Under the pieces are notes generated by a model that saw only the letters and a program-made list of their open reading frames with translations, had not been told where the DNA came from and did not search any database. Made by a program: the position numbers and the translations under genes. A DNA stretch of 64,000 bases from Branchiostoma floridae (taxonomy: Eukaryota > Chordata > Leptocardii > Amphioxiformes > Branchiostomatidae): NCBI RefSeq assembly GCF_000003815.2, contig NC_049989.1:7938672-8002671 (forward strand), written 5' to 3'. Shown piece after piece: positions 39,601 to 58,149 of this stretch (position 1 is its first letter; each line of letters begins with the position of its first letter).

Positions 39601-40314
39601 CTCTCCGGGTCCTGTGGAACGGAGCGCTCCGAGTAACGTCAACCAGTGGCTGCTGCAAGCGGTGGTACTTCACCTTCAACGGGATGGAGTGTTCGGGGCC
39701 GCTGCCCATCGAGGGACTGGTCTTCACAAACGCAGGCAATGGCATGAACGGACTCAACATACACCGGGTTTCTTCCAGTGAGTTCTATTTCAAACTCTTT
39801 TCCAGAAGACAAAGTTTCATACTTATGTTAGTTAGCCGATTTCTCAAAGATTTAAACCAGGAAATTACATAGTGTGTGCCAAACATTCTAACATACATGC
39901 GGATGACGCATGGGTCAGCTTGTTTGCAAGACAAGTAAAAGAAGTCATACTCAACAGGGCCAGAGGTTAGCAACCATTCCTTATTAGAGAACACCATAAA
40001 CTTCCACTCAGTCAAACGTTCTATCTGCAGAAGTGGTGGATTGCTAACTCATGGCATTTGTCCTGTTGAAATACCTGCATCGTGTTTTCCATTGCCATCT
40101 AAATTGTTACTTATTACCTGTTACTTGTACTTATTACTGCACAGTTGAAGGTATCTGTAGTGGTGTTCCGAAGGGTCCGGTCAACGTCGAGCTGTGGGTG
40201 CGGAACTGTGAAGGCATCAGCAACAGCGGCAACGCCTACACCGGCTGGAACTCCGTCTCCAGAGTCATCGTTGAGGAACTCATGTTGCCGAAAAACTCTG
40301 ACGACATGAAATGA
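36666..40314 (+). CDS. Cthrc1-like: Gene C: CTHRC1-like secreted collagen-repeat protein, 4 coding exons
   Basis: Coding exons 36666-36752, 38984-39253, 39567-39777 and 40145-40314 (TGA), giving 245 aa; phases 0, 0, 1. Signal peptide residues 1-24 ([21 protein letters not shown], then QDTG). [10 protein letters not shown] (30-39) precedes 17 Gly-X-Y triplets (40-90). Then [25 protein letters not shown] sequon, [31 protein letters not shown], and IEGICSG to [17 protein letters not shown]. Donors GTAAGT, GTATGT, GTGAGT are good. No linker exon like that of gene B was found in the 2.2-kb intron 1. A polyadenylation signal at 41136-41141 fits a 3' UTR of about 820 nt. Tandem, same direction, with gene D; head to head with gene B. 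Confidence 0.94.
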
Positions 40315-41135
40315 AGAGGATAGTACACGTGATTATTACATTAAGTGTCAAGTGCTGAATAGAAAACAAGCTGTTCTGTCTGATGTTGTGTACATAAACA
40401 TCAGACAATTTATTAACTTCATATTGGTGAAGCAACAAAATATCAACACGGCGGAAAGTTGGCAGCTGCAGCTCGTTTTGTTGAGAAAATTCATTGATAC
40501 TTCAGTTGTTTGTGATACTAGACGTTGCTGACTGTTATGTTTGGAAAATTTATGATGTACACTGTGAACATGGGCTACATGTAACGTTCTAGTTAGGAAA
40601 CAAGGCGCAATACTCCTTTATATTCAACGTTGACTTGTGTATGTTAACAACTGACTGCACATAATACTGAAAAGAAATCTAGTTACGAGTACTGTAACAG
40701 GAATCCTGGCCCATAATGTCAATATATTCCATCTGAAAATAGAACACTAATGCTGTCTATTGTAAAATGAAATTAGCTATTACCAACTACGTATACGAGA
40801 ACAAATCTAGAATGTTCCATACAATGTATTGAACTACGAGAATACTTTGCATGAAAAGTGAGTTTCGATGTCAATATACGATGGAAGAGCGTTGTAGACC
40901 TGGTGCTAGCACAAATAGCATAAATTCAAGATACTACTGAAAGGATATATAACAAGGATAGCATATTCGTCAAAATCACTACTAGATTGTGTATAGATGT
41001 AGATCACATTGTAAAGTCCTCAACCCAAACAGTGTGTCCGGAATAAGTACTCCATTGTGCTGACCAATGATCATGCTAACTGAAAGACTTAATCAACAAA
41101 GGTCTATGATGAAATTGATGATATATGTGGAAAGC

Positions 41136-41141
41136 AATAAA
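41136..41141 (+). promoter_or_regulatory. AATAAA polyadenylation signal, gene C
   Basis: First good AATAAA after the gene C stop in an AT-rich 3' region; fits the end of transcription unit C. Confidence 0.5.
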
Positions 41142-41635
41142 GCGTAATAATGTAATTCAATCCATGTTCCCTGTGGTTCCTGCTACTGTTTCCCTTGCAC
41201 ATGATGATAGTACCATTGGGCAATTTAGGACCTACCTGATCTAACCATCAAATTAAAATGGCTGCTCATGCCTCAATGACATCTACCAGATCCCATGAGA
41301 TGCTATAGGACATATGCTCTACAGTCATGCGGCTCTGGAAACTGTTATATCATATATCATCTTCATCATATGGTCTGTCTCTTATGTTTGGGACTCATCA
41401 GGGGCTAGATGAGTATTGATGCCTACACACCACCCAGCAATTTGTATCATTTAGTCTCTGATTAACCTACATTTGCTCGTTTACATCGTCAGGAGATTGA
41501 ATCAAGGAACAAAGTATCGGAAACAGCATGAAAAGTTTATAAACCTTTAGGCATTTTGTCTAATGTTTTGTCTAATGGAGCGATGTAACACTTTGGAAGG
41601 TACATGGGTACATGGAGGTGATGAGGAAGTTAAGT

Positions 41636-41672
41636 TGCAAATTCTTGCCCGAGGTCGAGGGCTAATTGCAAA
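41636..41672. repeat. Short dispersed repeat downstream of gene C
   Basis: TTGCAAATTCTTGCCCGAGG, then GGGCTAATTGCA; matches 13304-13340 with a 6-nt insertion. Confidence 0.5.
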
Positions 41673-43967
41673 ATTGCATACATAAAATAAAAGACTTTGG
41701 TATAGATAATGGTGACAAGTGGAAACAACTGACTATTCTAGCAATAATATGGACTGCTGAGAGCTACGATCTAAGCATTTGGGGATTGACTTCTTTTCTG
41801 GAAGCAGTGGAAGACGAAGTGTCCCAATTTTTCTACAATGTGTGAGCTGTGTGACGTTAACAGGGTTATAGTTGTGTTTTCGTCAGTAAACGTTTGGAAA
41901 TTTTTGTGGGTTTTGCAAGCCACTTCAAATATCTGTTGATAAGCTGTTCTTTGCGAAATCTAGATACTAGTAAGCACAGATACAGTAACACACTGCTGTT
42001 GTGTAGGCAGTCCAGTAGTCTAAGAATAAAAACACATGTCAGCTAAAGAACATAAGATACTAATTGTTACTTAGTTGTTTCACTCTTGACTTTTAAGGTG
42101 CAAATACATGCAGCTGTAGATTTATGTAAAACAAGATACTGTTCTAAACCAGGAGAAGCTAGACTGTAGAAAAGCGGATCCACAGAAAAGAAATTTGCAA
42201 CAGATTTGAGACACCTTACAGATGTACTCTATGTGGCATAAACTGTAGAACTTCTTTCTCAAGTAGAACATAGCCGAAGCTGTACGGATAATGTCAATTG
42301 TAATGTTAGCATGGTCAAAGGATAGGTGCACTAACGCCATTAAATGATCCTTGAGCTAAATCACAACTGAAAAACGATGCAACCACAGTGTCTATACCCA
42401 GAAAACTAGACAGCGACACGATCAATGTGGTACATGATATATATGAAGTATATCAAGCTGGACATAAAGCTTTAAATGAGCAATAGATAATATGGATGAC
42501 TAGATTAAATACTACCCTAAATCTTGGCGTCCAAAGACCGTTGAATTATACTATGATGCTGTCAAAGCGCCTATACGCACACCAACGGACCACTGTGTGA
42601 TGAAAAAAAATCATGTATAAATGATCAGGCGCCACCTGGCACCCTGCTGTCGTGCCAGGTTTACTTGACCGTGAAGCAAATTCAATTTTCGTCAGTCCAG
42701 TGAGTGCTGTTAACAATGGTAACAGGTCTGGGGCACTTTGTCTGACAATGGAGGGTTACAAAGGTCGGGAACAAGAGACGCCCAGTACAGAGACGGCATT
42801 GATGATTTAATTGCAGAAAGTACTTGGCACGGCTAAATGTGTCAATCAAAGTGTGGCGTTAATTTCTAAATGGGATACAGAGATGAGTGTGGTTAGGTAA
42901 ATGTTTCAGTGTAAGTCATAACAACAGACTATCAAGTTCAGCATCAAGTTCGTTCATTGCCTTTGAAATACTACAACATTTCTGCAAATCAGCGATGCTT
43001 TACGGAATTATAATCAATATTTGTTGACCACTTTCTTGTATTGAAGAGACATAGATTTAGATGTAATGTTACTTGACCGGGACATAACCATACTTTTAAT
43101 GACTTATTTTCTTGCCACACGATGAGATACAATTAGTAAATTACATCTGGCAATGCATATGACTACTCTTTTATAAAGGTTTTTAGTCGTATTTTTTCAA
43201 ACAAACCAACGGGAACGTGCATGTCTTTTATACGATCATGCTAGACGTAAATAAAAGATGGTAAGATCAATCTGGTACGTTTATAATTTGATATGCTGTC
43301 ACAATTATTTGCTTCGCTCTTGGCTTAAGTTCACTATTATAGTTTTTTTTGCTTCCTGTCCTAAGACAGACCCGTTCGATGTCTGAATAATCCCCATGGG
43401 AAAACCGTTACTGCACAACGTCAAAACTACGTTCGATCTGCTGATAGATTACCCATAATTCTCCCTGTGGGGACGATGGCTGATTGAATGGTAAGCCCCT
43501 CTAATCAGTATTCATTATCTGACGTAATTATATGACGTAGTTAATAGAAAACTATATACATGTAAAGAGAGACGCGGAATACAATTCAAATCAAAGTTCA
43601 GGTCAATTCTAACCAACCACATAGAAGAATACACAGAAGAGTTTGTAAGTTCATGTATACTAAAAAAAATACTTATGAATATTATTGCAAATCTTTCTGA
43701 AGTTGGATTATTTTTTCAAAAAGATTTGCAATACTATTCATCTATGTATGAACAGTATTTTCAGATATTGTAAGATGTGAATTACAAATTGACTTTTCGT
43801 TGGCGCTGGGTATAATTAACTTCCCAATGCCATGACGTTTCGACATTGTCCAAATGTGCCTAAAACGCTACGGATGATTAGGAGTATCATTTCAACTCTC
43901 AGGGGAATATGTATAGGTATTAGCTGGCTTTATTAAATCCCGAGACCATTTTTGTGGAATGGACCAT

Positions 43968-44080
43968 ATAAATGAATGAAGTAGACCTTTATTGTGGTTA
44001 TTTGTCCCATTGGGCTAAGAACGGGTCACAACAGATTGAACTAATAAAAACATATACATTGAGGCTGGTTATAGACATCT
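43968..44080 (-). mobile_element. Possible LINE 3' tail
   Basis: AATGAATGAAGTAGACCTTTATTGTGG...CCCATTGGGC resembles 3' ends of non-LTR elements read on the minus strand. No reverse transcriptase is attached, so the call is weak. Confidence 0.3.
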
Positions 44081-44598
44081 GGTGTGAGGATTCGTAAGTA
44101 AGTAGGATTTGTCTTCTTTTCTCCTCTTTTCAATGATAGGAGTATACGAACAGAGAGGTTTTGTTACTGTAGATTTGATCTAAGCACATAAGAAATATGA
44201 ATCTGCCAGTATCACTTATACCATTATACTATGCACATTCTTCTATATGCTTGGTGTTCATATTTCTTAGTAACAAGGTTACAATTTTAGATATTCGTTG
44301 TTTGTGAATGTAATGTGGTAGATCTAACCTTATATTGTGGAGTACTAGTACTTTATGTATACATAAGCAGTTTAATACATTCAAAGGCTTAAAAAACAAC
44401 AACAAAATATTCAAATCGTACGTGCGTGACAGTCAGACCTGTGGATTTGTATGTGAATTGTTCCCGCCACCTGTCTCGGAAGATAACCGCTTCCTGCACC
44501 TGGCGATCGGCTGATTGGTCGGCAGATCGATTGCCGTTAACGGACGTAACGGACGAGTTTCTGCCCACGCGCGCAGGGACCCGACACCCAATCGTAGG

Positions 44599-44686
44599 GC
44601 GTAATTGGTGCGAGTATTTAATCAGAGGATTGGGTTTCATAAGGTCGCCTGGAACCGTCAGATGTTCCACTAGGAGGGCTGGCAAT
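44599..44686 (+). promoter_or_regulatory. Gene D proximal promoter/5' UTR, conserved with B and C
   Basis: GCGTAATTGGTGCGAG is identical to the gene B block; then TATTTAATCAG, GGTCGCCTGGAA and CACTAGGAGGGCTGGCAAT before ATGG. A further ATTGG lies upstream near 44515. Distance to the ATG is within two bases of B and C. Confidence 0.65.
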
Positions 44687-51083
<6,397 letters not shown>

Positions 51084-51087
51084 AGGG

Positions 51088-51222
51088 CACGTGCACACAT
51101 TTTCTGTATGACGTGCGCAAAGTCTCTGTATCACGTGCACAAAGTCTCTGTATCACGTGCACAAAGTCTCCGTACCATGTGCCCAGTTATGCACCACGTG
51201 ATGGTCACGTGACATTCACGTG
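51088..51222. promoter_or_regulatory. Cluster of six CACGTG E-boxes in gene D 3' region
   Basis: CACGTG occurs at 51088, 51132, 51154, 51195, 51206 and 51217. The one at 51205-51213 sits in GTCACGTGAC, the palindromic CLEAR/USF/MITF-type site. Three of the sites belong to or abut a 22-bp tandem repeat. A binding role is inferred from the motif only. Confidence 0.55.
51111..51176 (+). repeat. 3 x 22-bp tandem repeat after gene D
   Basis: Units start at 51111, 51133 and 51155 (ACGTGCACAAAGTCTCTGTA type) with a few substitutions. The repeat carries CACGTG at unit junctions and lies in the predicted 3' UTR. Confidence 0.85.
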
Positions 51223-51671
51223 ACACACTTCAGCTGCAATATCCTATATAAAAACTACACAATCTATTCGAAAAAGCTTAGGAATATAAAATATCTATTA
51301 ATTACGACAGCGCATTAGATGTAGTTTAGGATCTTCAAGTATGGAATATGTTTTAAGTGGTACTCAGAAAGATGCAAACCGTATGTATGTATTGGCCTGT
51401 AAAGTTACACATTCCCTACAAACAAATATTCGTGTATCAAAACTATGACATACATCATTAGTATACTAGTAAATTGCCAGATAAACGAATGAAAGCATGC
51501 TTCAAAATTTCATCCATAATGAAAGTCTATGTCATATATATGTACTTCAATTTTTGGACATATCGGAAGGATACCATTGAATATTGTCACAAACGTTACC
51601 ATCTGGCAGATTATGTTGTCAAACGCGTTTCAAAATATTGCGTTAGTAAAATGTTTGTTTCGGTAAAGGAC

Positions 51672-51677
51672 AATAAA
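51672..51677 (+). promoter_or_regulatory. AATAAA polyadenylation signal, gene D
   Basis: AATAAA 589 nt after the gene D stop codon; likely the end of the D transcript. Confidence 0.45.
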
Positions 51678-52339
51678 ATGAAACATAACAAGTCCTGCTA
51701 CTAGGTTTTTAGACGTGTAGGTAGTGACAAGGGATATGGCTTAACGTTACATATAAAGAAGAAAAAATGACTTGATGTATGCGAAGTATATCACAAGAAG
51801 GGACTTTGATACGTTTTGATAATCGTCAAATGATCCCTCGTGTAAGTTTTCTATTATACATATGTCATATATGAGTAAGCAGCTGTTGTAAAAGTTCAAC
51901 ACGCAATGACGATACGGATAAGTATGTCATATTGAACAGAGCCATACTACACAAGCGAATGTAAAACATAAGCCATACAGTATACTACCTGCTACGTGCA
52001 ATGTTCTCTGTATGATTTTGAGTACAATAACAACATATATCCCATGTATAGACTGGTAACTGAAGTAAAAGATTTGCAACATCTTACAGCTGACTCGTGG
52101 TGCTATTTAGAATATTCCATACTACTCTGAGGTATCTAAGAATGCGCTTCTGGCTGTGAGTCCATTTAGTTGATTGCATAGATTCTCCTTCTGGGGTCGA
52201 ATCAATGATCGGGGTTTGTAATCGATCATCATGCAAGCATTCAGGCCGTCCAGACATTGCCCACATAAGGGTGTCGTCATTTAGTTAAGTTTAAGTCCTT
52301 CCCGCTCCAGATGTCGCATAGGCCGGCGCCCATGTCGGT

Positions 52340-52590
52340 TTCAATAGCCCTTTGGCCACCCAACGTGGTGCGATCACTACACTAACAGCAGGGAGCTAGT
52401 CTACTTGTAGTGGTATGTGTTTAACTACCACAGTCTTTCCCAAACGCTGAGTGCTAAGTAAAGAAAGCAGTACAAAGTATGGATCATTTAAAAAAAAAAG
52501 TATTTTGTATGACTCGGCCGGGATCGAACTCACGACCTACCTAATAGCCAGGGCCAACGCTCGACTCACTCAACCAATTGCACCCGCCTA
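52340..52590 (-). mobile_element. tRNA-derived SINE-like repeat, family 1, copy 2
   Basis: The minus strand reads GGGTGCAATTGGTTGAGT as an A-box region and GAGTTCGATCCCGGC as the B-box, about 50 nt apart as in a tRNA. The rest aligns with 7800-8055. No CCA or intact cloverleaf. Confidence 0.6.
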
Positions 52591-52779
52591 TTCTTAGATT
52601 TACTGCAATTTCGGTTGCTCTAAAGCACATTGAAGCATTCTACAAATATAACTTCAATCGTTTACAAACACAAACATTTGTATTCAGCATACGCGTGCGT
52701 CGACTGACATACTACTACTTTTTACCCAAACTGCCATTGCCGCCGATAGATACTGCATGAATGAATGAATGAATAAAGG

Positions 52780-53070
52780 GTTAATGCCCCGCCCCGAGGT
52801 GTATATGGTGAGATAATCCCTGGTCCGGTGCTATAACCACCGAATAAACCACNNNNNNNNNNNNNNNNNNNNNNNNNNNNNNNNNNNNNNNNNNNNNNNN
52901 NNNNNNNNNNNNNNNNNNNNNNNNNNNNNNNNNNNNNNNNNNNNNNNNNNNNCGGGAACACCGATAACACCGAGTGAGCGGAGCGAACGAGGTGGTTTAT
53001 GAGGTGGTTATCGCATCCTGACCAGGGTATTATCTCACCATATACACCGAGGAAAAGGCGGGGCATTAAC
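52780..53070. mobile_element. Long-TIR element interrupted by assembly gap
   Basis: GTTAATGCCCCGCC...GTGTATATGGTGAGATAAT at the left is inverted at the right (ATTATCTCACCATATACACC...GGGGCATTAAC). The arms reach at least 75 bp and the gap (52853-52952) lies at the centre, so the true length is unknown. Confidence 0.75.
52853..52952. other. Assembly gap, 100 N
   Basis: Exactly 100 N at the centre of an inverted repeat, so a hairpin probably blocked assembly. Confidence 0.99.
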
Positions 53071-53601
53071 GTTATTATCATATAGCCTATCCAACTGACA
53101 GTTATTTCACACAAATTCATTTATAACAAATAAACACTTTAATACATTACATAAAAATACATTTGCAATATATATATTGTACAATAGTGTGTATATATAA
53201 TACAAACCATTAAACCATTTCATCATCATCATTTAACTAATAATTTTAACTAATCATCTGTTTGTGAGATAGCATATCAGCATCAACATGTGGCTTATTT
53301 GCAATACAAACTATTAAGTGGAGTCCTGGTACCCCCCCATGCAGAGCCTTTTCACATGGGCACGACAAAGTACGTATATACAAAGTGATTTAGGAAGGTA
53401 CCGGCTTCATCACGTTAGAAAGCAATAATGAAAATGTGTAAAATCAGCATAATTCCTTTTCAAGTATCGATATATTCCCCATGTGGAGCCCCAATTAACA
53501 TACCCAATCAATCATAATATTTTTGACAGTTATGCATGGTTTACACACAAACAACAGTACAAAAAAATTCCTGACTGTCCCCTGTATAATGGTGCGGTCC
53601 A

Positions 53602-53637
53602 AAAAGTGGTCGGTTATTAGAATAACCGACCACTTTT
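53602..53637. repeat. 17-bp-arm perfect hairpin
   Basis: AAAAGTGGTCGGTTATT (53602-53618) and its exact reverse complement (53621-53637) around AG. Outer 14-bp inverted repeats at 53074-53087 and 53696-53709 (ATTATCATATAGCC) may bound a larger element. Confidence 0.85.
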
Positions 53638-53959
53638 GAGGTTACTGCCTGATAACCCATGGGAAATGGGGGCCTCTGATTGGCCAACTCCATCTGGCTA
53701 TATGATAATGAATTTTATTGCTCAACAATCGCACAGGGTACAATGTATGGCGATTAATAACAACTAATAGCTATACAGACAGTAGTACTAAGAGGCTACA
53801 TACAAAACAACAACAAAACATTATCATGTGCTCTGCGACCACAAGCGCTACTGTAGAAAAGCGCATCCTTGCGACTTAGGTCATCATTAATGTGTGGATA
53901 TACCGTTACCGATGTCTGCTTTTCATCAGAGTTGGGGGTACAGCTAGTACGAGACTAAC

Positions 53960-54680
53960 TGCACGTCGATTGTTCTGCAAAATCATGAAACCGCTCTTGT
54001 TAGGGATTGCTTACCATGCACACAATGGCAATTTACAAGCCTTCAAAACCACTCCACAAACTACCAAAGTCAGGAAATTCTTAGGAGCCCTTAACAAACT
54101 TAAGGGAAAGCTGAGTAGGGAGACCCTTGAGTTAGTCTACAACACCATGATACGACCAAAGCTAAAATACGCATCAATACTCCTGGGGGACCACAGTACC
54201 ATAGCAACCAAGATGTGTAACGAAGTCCAATACTATACAGGATATCTTGTAACCGGAGCCAAGGAGAAAACCCCCAGTATAAGCCCTGCACACGAACTTG
54301 AATGGGATAGTCTAGCCACAAGGAGACTATCACAACATGGTGATAATGTACAAGCTCACGGATGGACTAGTACTAGCTCACCTGCAGTCACTCATCCCCT
54401 CAGTAAGAAGCGAATAGAGAACGATTCGTCTAAGTCACACATTTAGTCATCTTCATGTACTCCGCTGCAGAATAAAGTTGTGCAGTACCAGTTTTATCCC
54501 CAATACCTCAACCCTCTGGAACCAACTTCCACAAAGACTGAAGTACAGAAACACCTTCAAGATAATGTGCAAGAACTTCCTTCTGATTCCAAGACAACAC
54601 CAGACATATGGACAACAGGGCACCCGACACTACAATAAGTCTACAATATCCTCGCTGCCAGGCTAAGGATGGTTTGGAAG
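53960..54680 (+). pseudogene. Decayed non-LTR retrotransposon, reverse transcriptase C-terminal end
   Basis: The frame from about 53984 to 54446 encodes KVRKFLGALNKLKG, ETLELVYNTMIRPKLKYAS, then VTGAKEKTP and LEWDSLATRR, in the order seen at the C-terminal end of Jockey/CR1-type reverse transcriptases. A shifted frame at 54478-54666 continues with STLWNQLPQRLK, the usual terminal motif. The upstream palm domain is absent and the frame is broken, so this is a dead 5'-truncated copy. Confidence 0.65.
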
Positions 54681-54814
54681 ACATTAAATGCCACATTTAG
54701 TTCAGCGCTGGATGGTCATGGGAAAGTTAACCAATCAGCCGCTGCTCACTTGCTCTTGCTCTGATTGATTCCAGAAATGGGCCCGGGGTACCGTTACATG
54801 GGGCAAATGGCTGT

Positions 54815-55050
54815 AGTATGTTGGTATAATCTCCAAGCAGATTCTACGGTGGCGTATTAAGTTAGTAGTAAAAGCTGCCAGAAGTGTGAAGCCGGCCTAG
54901 GAGTGTGTTTGCTACCGGTAGCATACCGGTAGCATACACACTCTTATACCAGCTTCGAATTCACTCCTCTGGCAGCGTTTGATACTATTTTGGCAGCTTT
55001 TGATACTATGCTACCGTAGGATCTGCTTCGAGATTTAATAGTAGCCATGG
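54815..55050. mobile_element. Foldback MITE-like element between RT remnants
   Basis: TAATCTCCAAGCAGATTCTA at the left pairs with TCTGCTTCGAGATTTA at the right; inner arms include GCTGCCAG / CTGGCAGC and GAGTGTGT / ACACACTC, around a doubled TACCGGTAGCA palindrome (54914-54938). Confidence 0.65.
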
Positions 55051-55255
55051 GGTAATGGCCAATGAGGCGCACAGTTCATAATTGTACAGCAAGATGGCGC
55101 CAGTGCACAGTCAACCACAGGCTGAAATAAACGAAAGCTTAAATCTGGTATAATCTGGAGTGGCCTCTTGAGGCCTGCATCCTCTTCGACATTAGCATTT
55201 AACCTGACGCTGCAAGTTGAAAATAAATGAACCTAAATGATATTCTCTTCAGACA

Positions 55256-56345
55256 AGATGATGATGATGATGATGACTGGTTTATTCAAACACATATAAT
55301 ATACATGGCCCAGATAGCAGCCCTAAGGCTGAATTGATAGGCACATTTACATTTACAATTGCAATAAAATACATATTGTCATCATTAAAACAGGCATTCT
55401 ACCGACTAACACCATTAAGCAATCTAAAAACTATTCACACAGAGTCATCGTTTAGCAGGGAAACCATATAGTTAATCGGGCTTCTCTTGAAACGAGTAGT
55501 GTTCGCTTTCAGAGTCTGGAGCCTGTTACTAGACCGAGTTTCTCTACCTGAGATCTCCCCACGGCATGGTGGGAGCCAGTTTCTGTAGATCGGGGATCTC
55601 CAGATGGAACTAGCATACGTTCTGCACAGTTCCTCTCGTCTCTGAGACAGAGGTGTGAGGGAGAGTTCAGTGAGTGCAGAGCTGTAGCAGGTGTAGTTCT
55701 GTCCAAGGATTATCTTGCAGGCTCTCTTCTGTACTCTCTCTATTGACCTAGATTCAGCAACGGTCAAACCTGGATGCCATACTTGGCATACATATTCTAA
55801 AACCGGGCGAACAAAACCAATGTAGACAAGAACAAGGTCACAGGTAGTCAGGCAATACTTGGACAGTGTTCTTAACATGTACAGTCTTCTGCTTCCCTTC
55901 CCTACAATCCCTTCAACATGTTTCGTCCACCTGATGAGGTTGCTTTGCAATGTAAGACCTAAAATACGTGCAAACTCGACGACCTCCAGCTGTGTAGGAC
56001 CAACTGTGATCACAGGTGGGGGTGGGGGTGCTTCATGAAACAGAACACGAGGACTTTACATTTCGGCGGATTTAATGTCATGTGGTTGTCATCAGTCCAA
56101 CGGGCTAAGCCGTCAATGTCATCTTGGATGGTTGGCGCACTGAGCACGTGTCGTGGCTCCAACAACGACAGGTCGTCGACATACTTGAAAGTGTCTGCTG
56201 TAGATTGATCGGCAGGAACCGCGTCATTCACAAGTACCAAGAAGATCAATGGCCCTAGCTTGGTACCTTGAGGTACTCCACATGTTAATGTCTGCCATTC
56301 GGAAACTTCAGAAACAGAAACAGGAAAATCATGATCAGTATGTAC
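55256..56345 (-). pseudogene. 5'-truncated non-LTR retrotransposon, reverse transcriptase and 3' tail
   Basis: Read on the minus strand from about 56345: GVPQGTKLGPL (palm motif), then FKYVDDLSLL (catalytic F/YxDD box) and NPPKCKVL up to about 56015. A frameshift in a C-run (56016-56033) leads to a second frame (to 55435) with LGLTLQSNL, VYIGFVRPVLEY and QKRACKIILG. The 3' UTR contains GTTTGAATAAACC and ends in a (CAT)n tail at 55256-55277, typical of CR1/L2-like elements. Inactive because of the truncation and frameshift. Confidence 0.75.
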
Positions 56346-57106
56346 CGTTTTTTAAGTCTTTGATATGATTCGGCCGAGGGTAAAATCTACAGCCTTTCGA
56401 AGGCAAATCAATTGCGCAGGCTTTCTGTATCAAATTAGGCAACAAGAAACGTTGGCACTTACTCAAACTGCATCTTAATTTGTCCTTGTACGATGGTCTC
56501 ATAAAACTAAGTTAAGAGTCATTGCACGAGAAAACCAGGCAAAACCAGGCAGAGGCCGGAAGATGGGGGTCGGCCAAATCGACTCAAACTTTTTATGTGT
56601 GGTAGGTATGTGGAACTATGAACAGCCATATAGTTAAAACCCTCCAGCTATTTTTCGTTATGGCGTTCTGGGACCCCCCTCAAAGACCCTCTAAAATCCA
56701 ACAATTTATGGCTGAAAATTACTGAACTTTCGATTGCTATCCTGATACATCTGATGAAAGTACGAACATAAGTGTTACATTTCCATATAGCATGGGTCCT
56801 AAAGTGTTACAGACCAAAACTGTGGGCCATACATAACGCGAGCCATGAGAGGAGGGTCTTTATGGGGATTTTTCGGGTTTTGGGCTATAGTAAATCGGGT
56901 GTTTATATTACCCAAAAAAACTAGGGACTGGGTAACACAGATTCAACATCAACCATAGATGGTATAGTCACTTAACCAGAATACGCAGATGTGCGCCGTC
57001 GAGCCCTAACTAATCTCCCAGACTCCGGTCTGGCCAAATAGTAATAGTGACAAGTTTGGAATAAAAACTGAGTAGGATATAATCGGCCTAGGAGTGAACT
57101 GTCCGA

Positions 57107-57247
57107 TGATAGCTGGATAAACTGCATAAGACTGACTGAAATCCCATGGCCGCTTCTCCCTATTTGGCCAAATCCTTTTCATCCAGCTGACACGTCTGCT
57201 CGTGATAGCTGAATTTACTGCAAAAGACTGACTGAAATCCCATGGCC
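57107..57247. repeat. Two direct copies, 96 bp apart
   Basis: TGATAGCTGGATAAACTGCA...GACTGACTGAAATCCCATGGCC at 57107-57151 recurs with few changes at 57203-57247. Confidence 0.8.
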
Positions 57248-58149
57248 ATAAGGCTCATATTTCACCCACCAAGAGAGAAACTTTTGTTTGGTTAACGACC
57301 AGAGAGAATATCGTTTGTGACAGTGTGTTTTAAGTGTACGGATACGCCAATGGTCTGAGCTAATAACCATGGTCATATGTCAGAATGCAGCAGAAGCAAA
57401 ATTGGTAAAAGCCGCCCAAGTTGCAAACGCGACCATCAAGGCATCCATCTTTTTCTGCTGATGTACACATAAAGTTATACTTCAAGGCATCAAGCTCTTT
57501 GTCACTTATGTGCTCAAAAAGGGCTCCAAGACATCTGGCGCCGTAAATTCTTTCCTAGTCTGTGTGAAAGTCTGTCAAGTCCTGTATAGAATATGACCGG
57601 TAGATGTGCCGTTAGAGGTTTGATTCTATCGAGCCATTTCTCAACGTGTCGATATGAAAGCCTCTTTTAATCCATTTAACCGTCTGCGAGGTCTTGTGGC
57701 GCCACAACTGTTTGGAGAAACACCAGTGCGGCTCAGGTTCATCATTTCGACAAATTCTTGGCAATTTGTGACCGCAACAAAGGGACCACTGCAAGTACTT
57801 TCGATGAGTCATTCTTAAGCTATGTACATCATTGAATAAAAATTAAGAGCTTTGGAAATACCATTACTTTGGCATGAGTGGTACTCTAACTTTACCGAAG
57901 TTGAATTGTAACGTTAGTTAGAATTCTGCTCACGTACAAAGTACTGCGTCGCTACAAATGTTATCCTCACCAATTAACAACCCTGTAACGTTAGCGTATG
58001 TTGTCACTGTTTGGTAAATTAGATGTGCACCAGAAGAATCAGAGTTTGTAACACACCTGGCAATTCATCTATCTAGATTTGGCCACCTAGTCTTTGTTTC
58101 TCTTATTCTATATCTCTCTCTGTTTGTGACTCTCTTATATATATATATA

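Larger units (their letters stand above)
41142..44598. other. Intergenic C-D
   Basis: AT-rich; only a short dispersed repeat and a possible LINE tail were seen. Confidence 0.5.
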
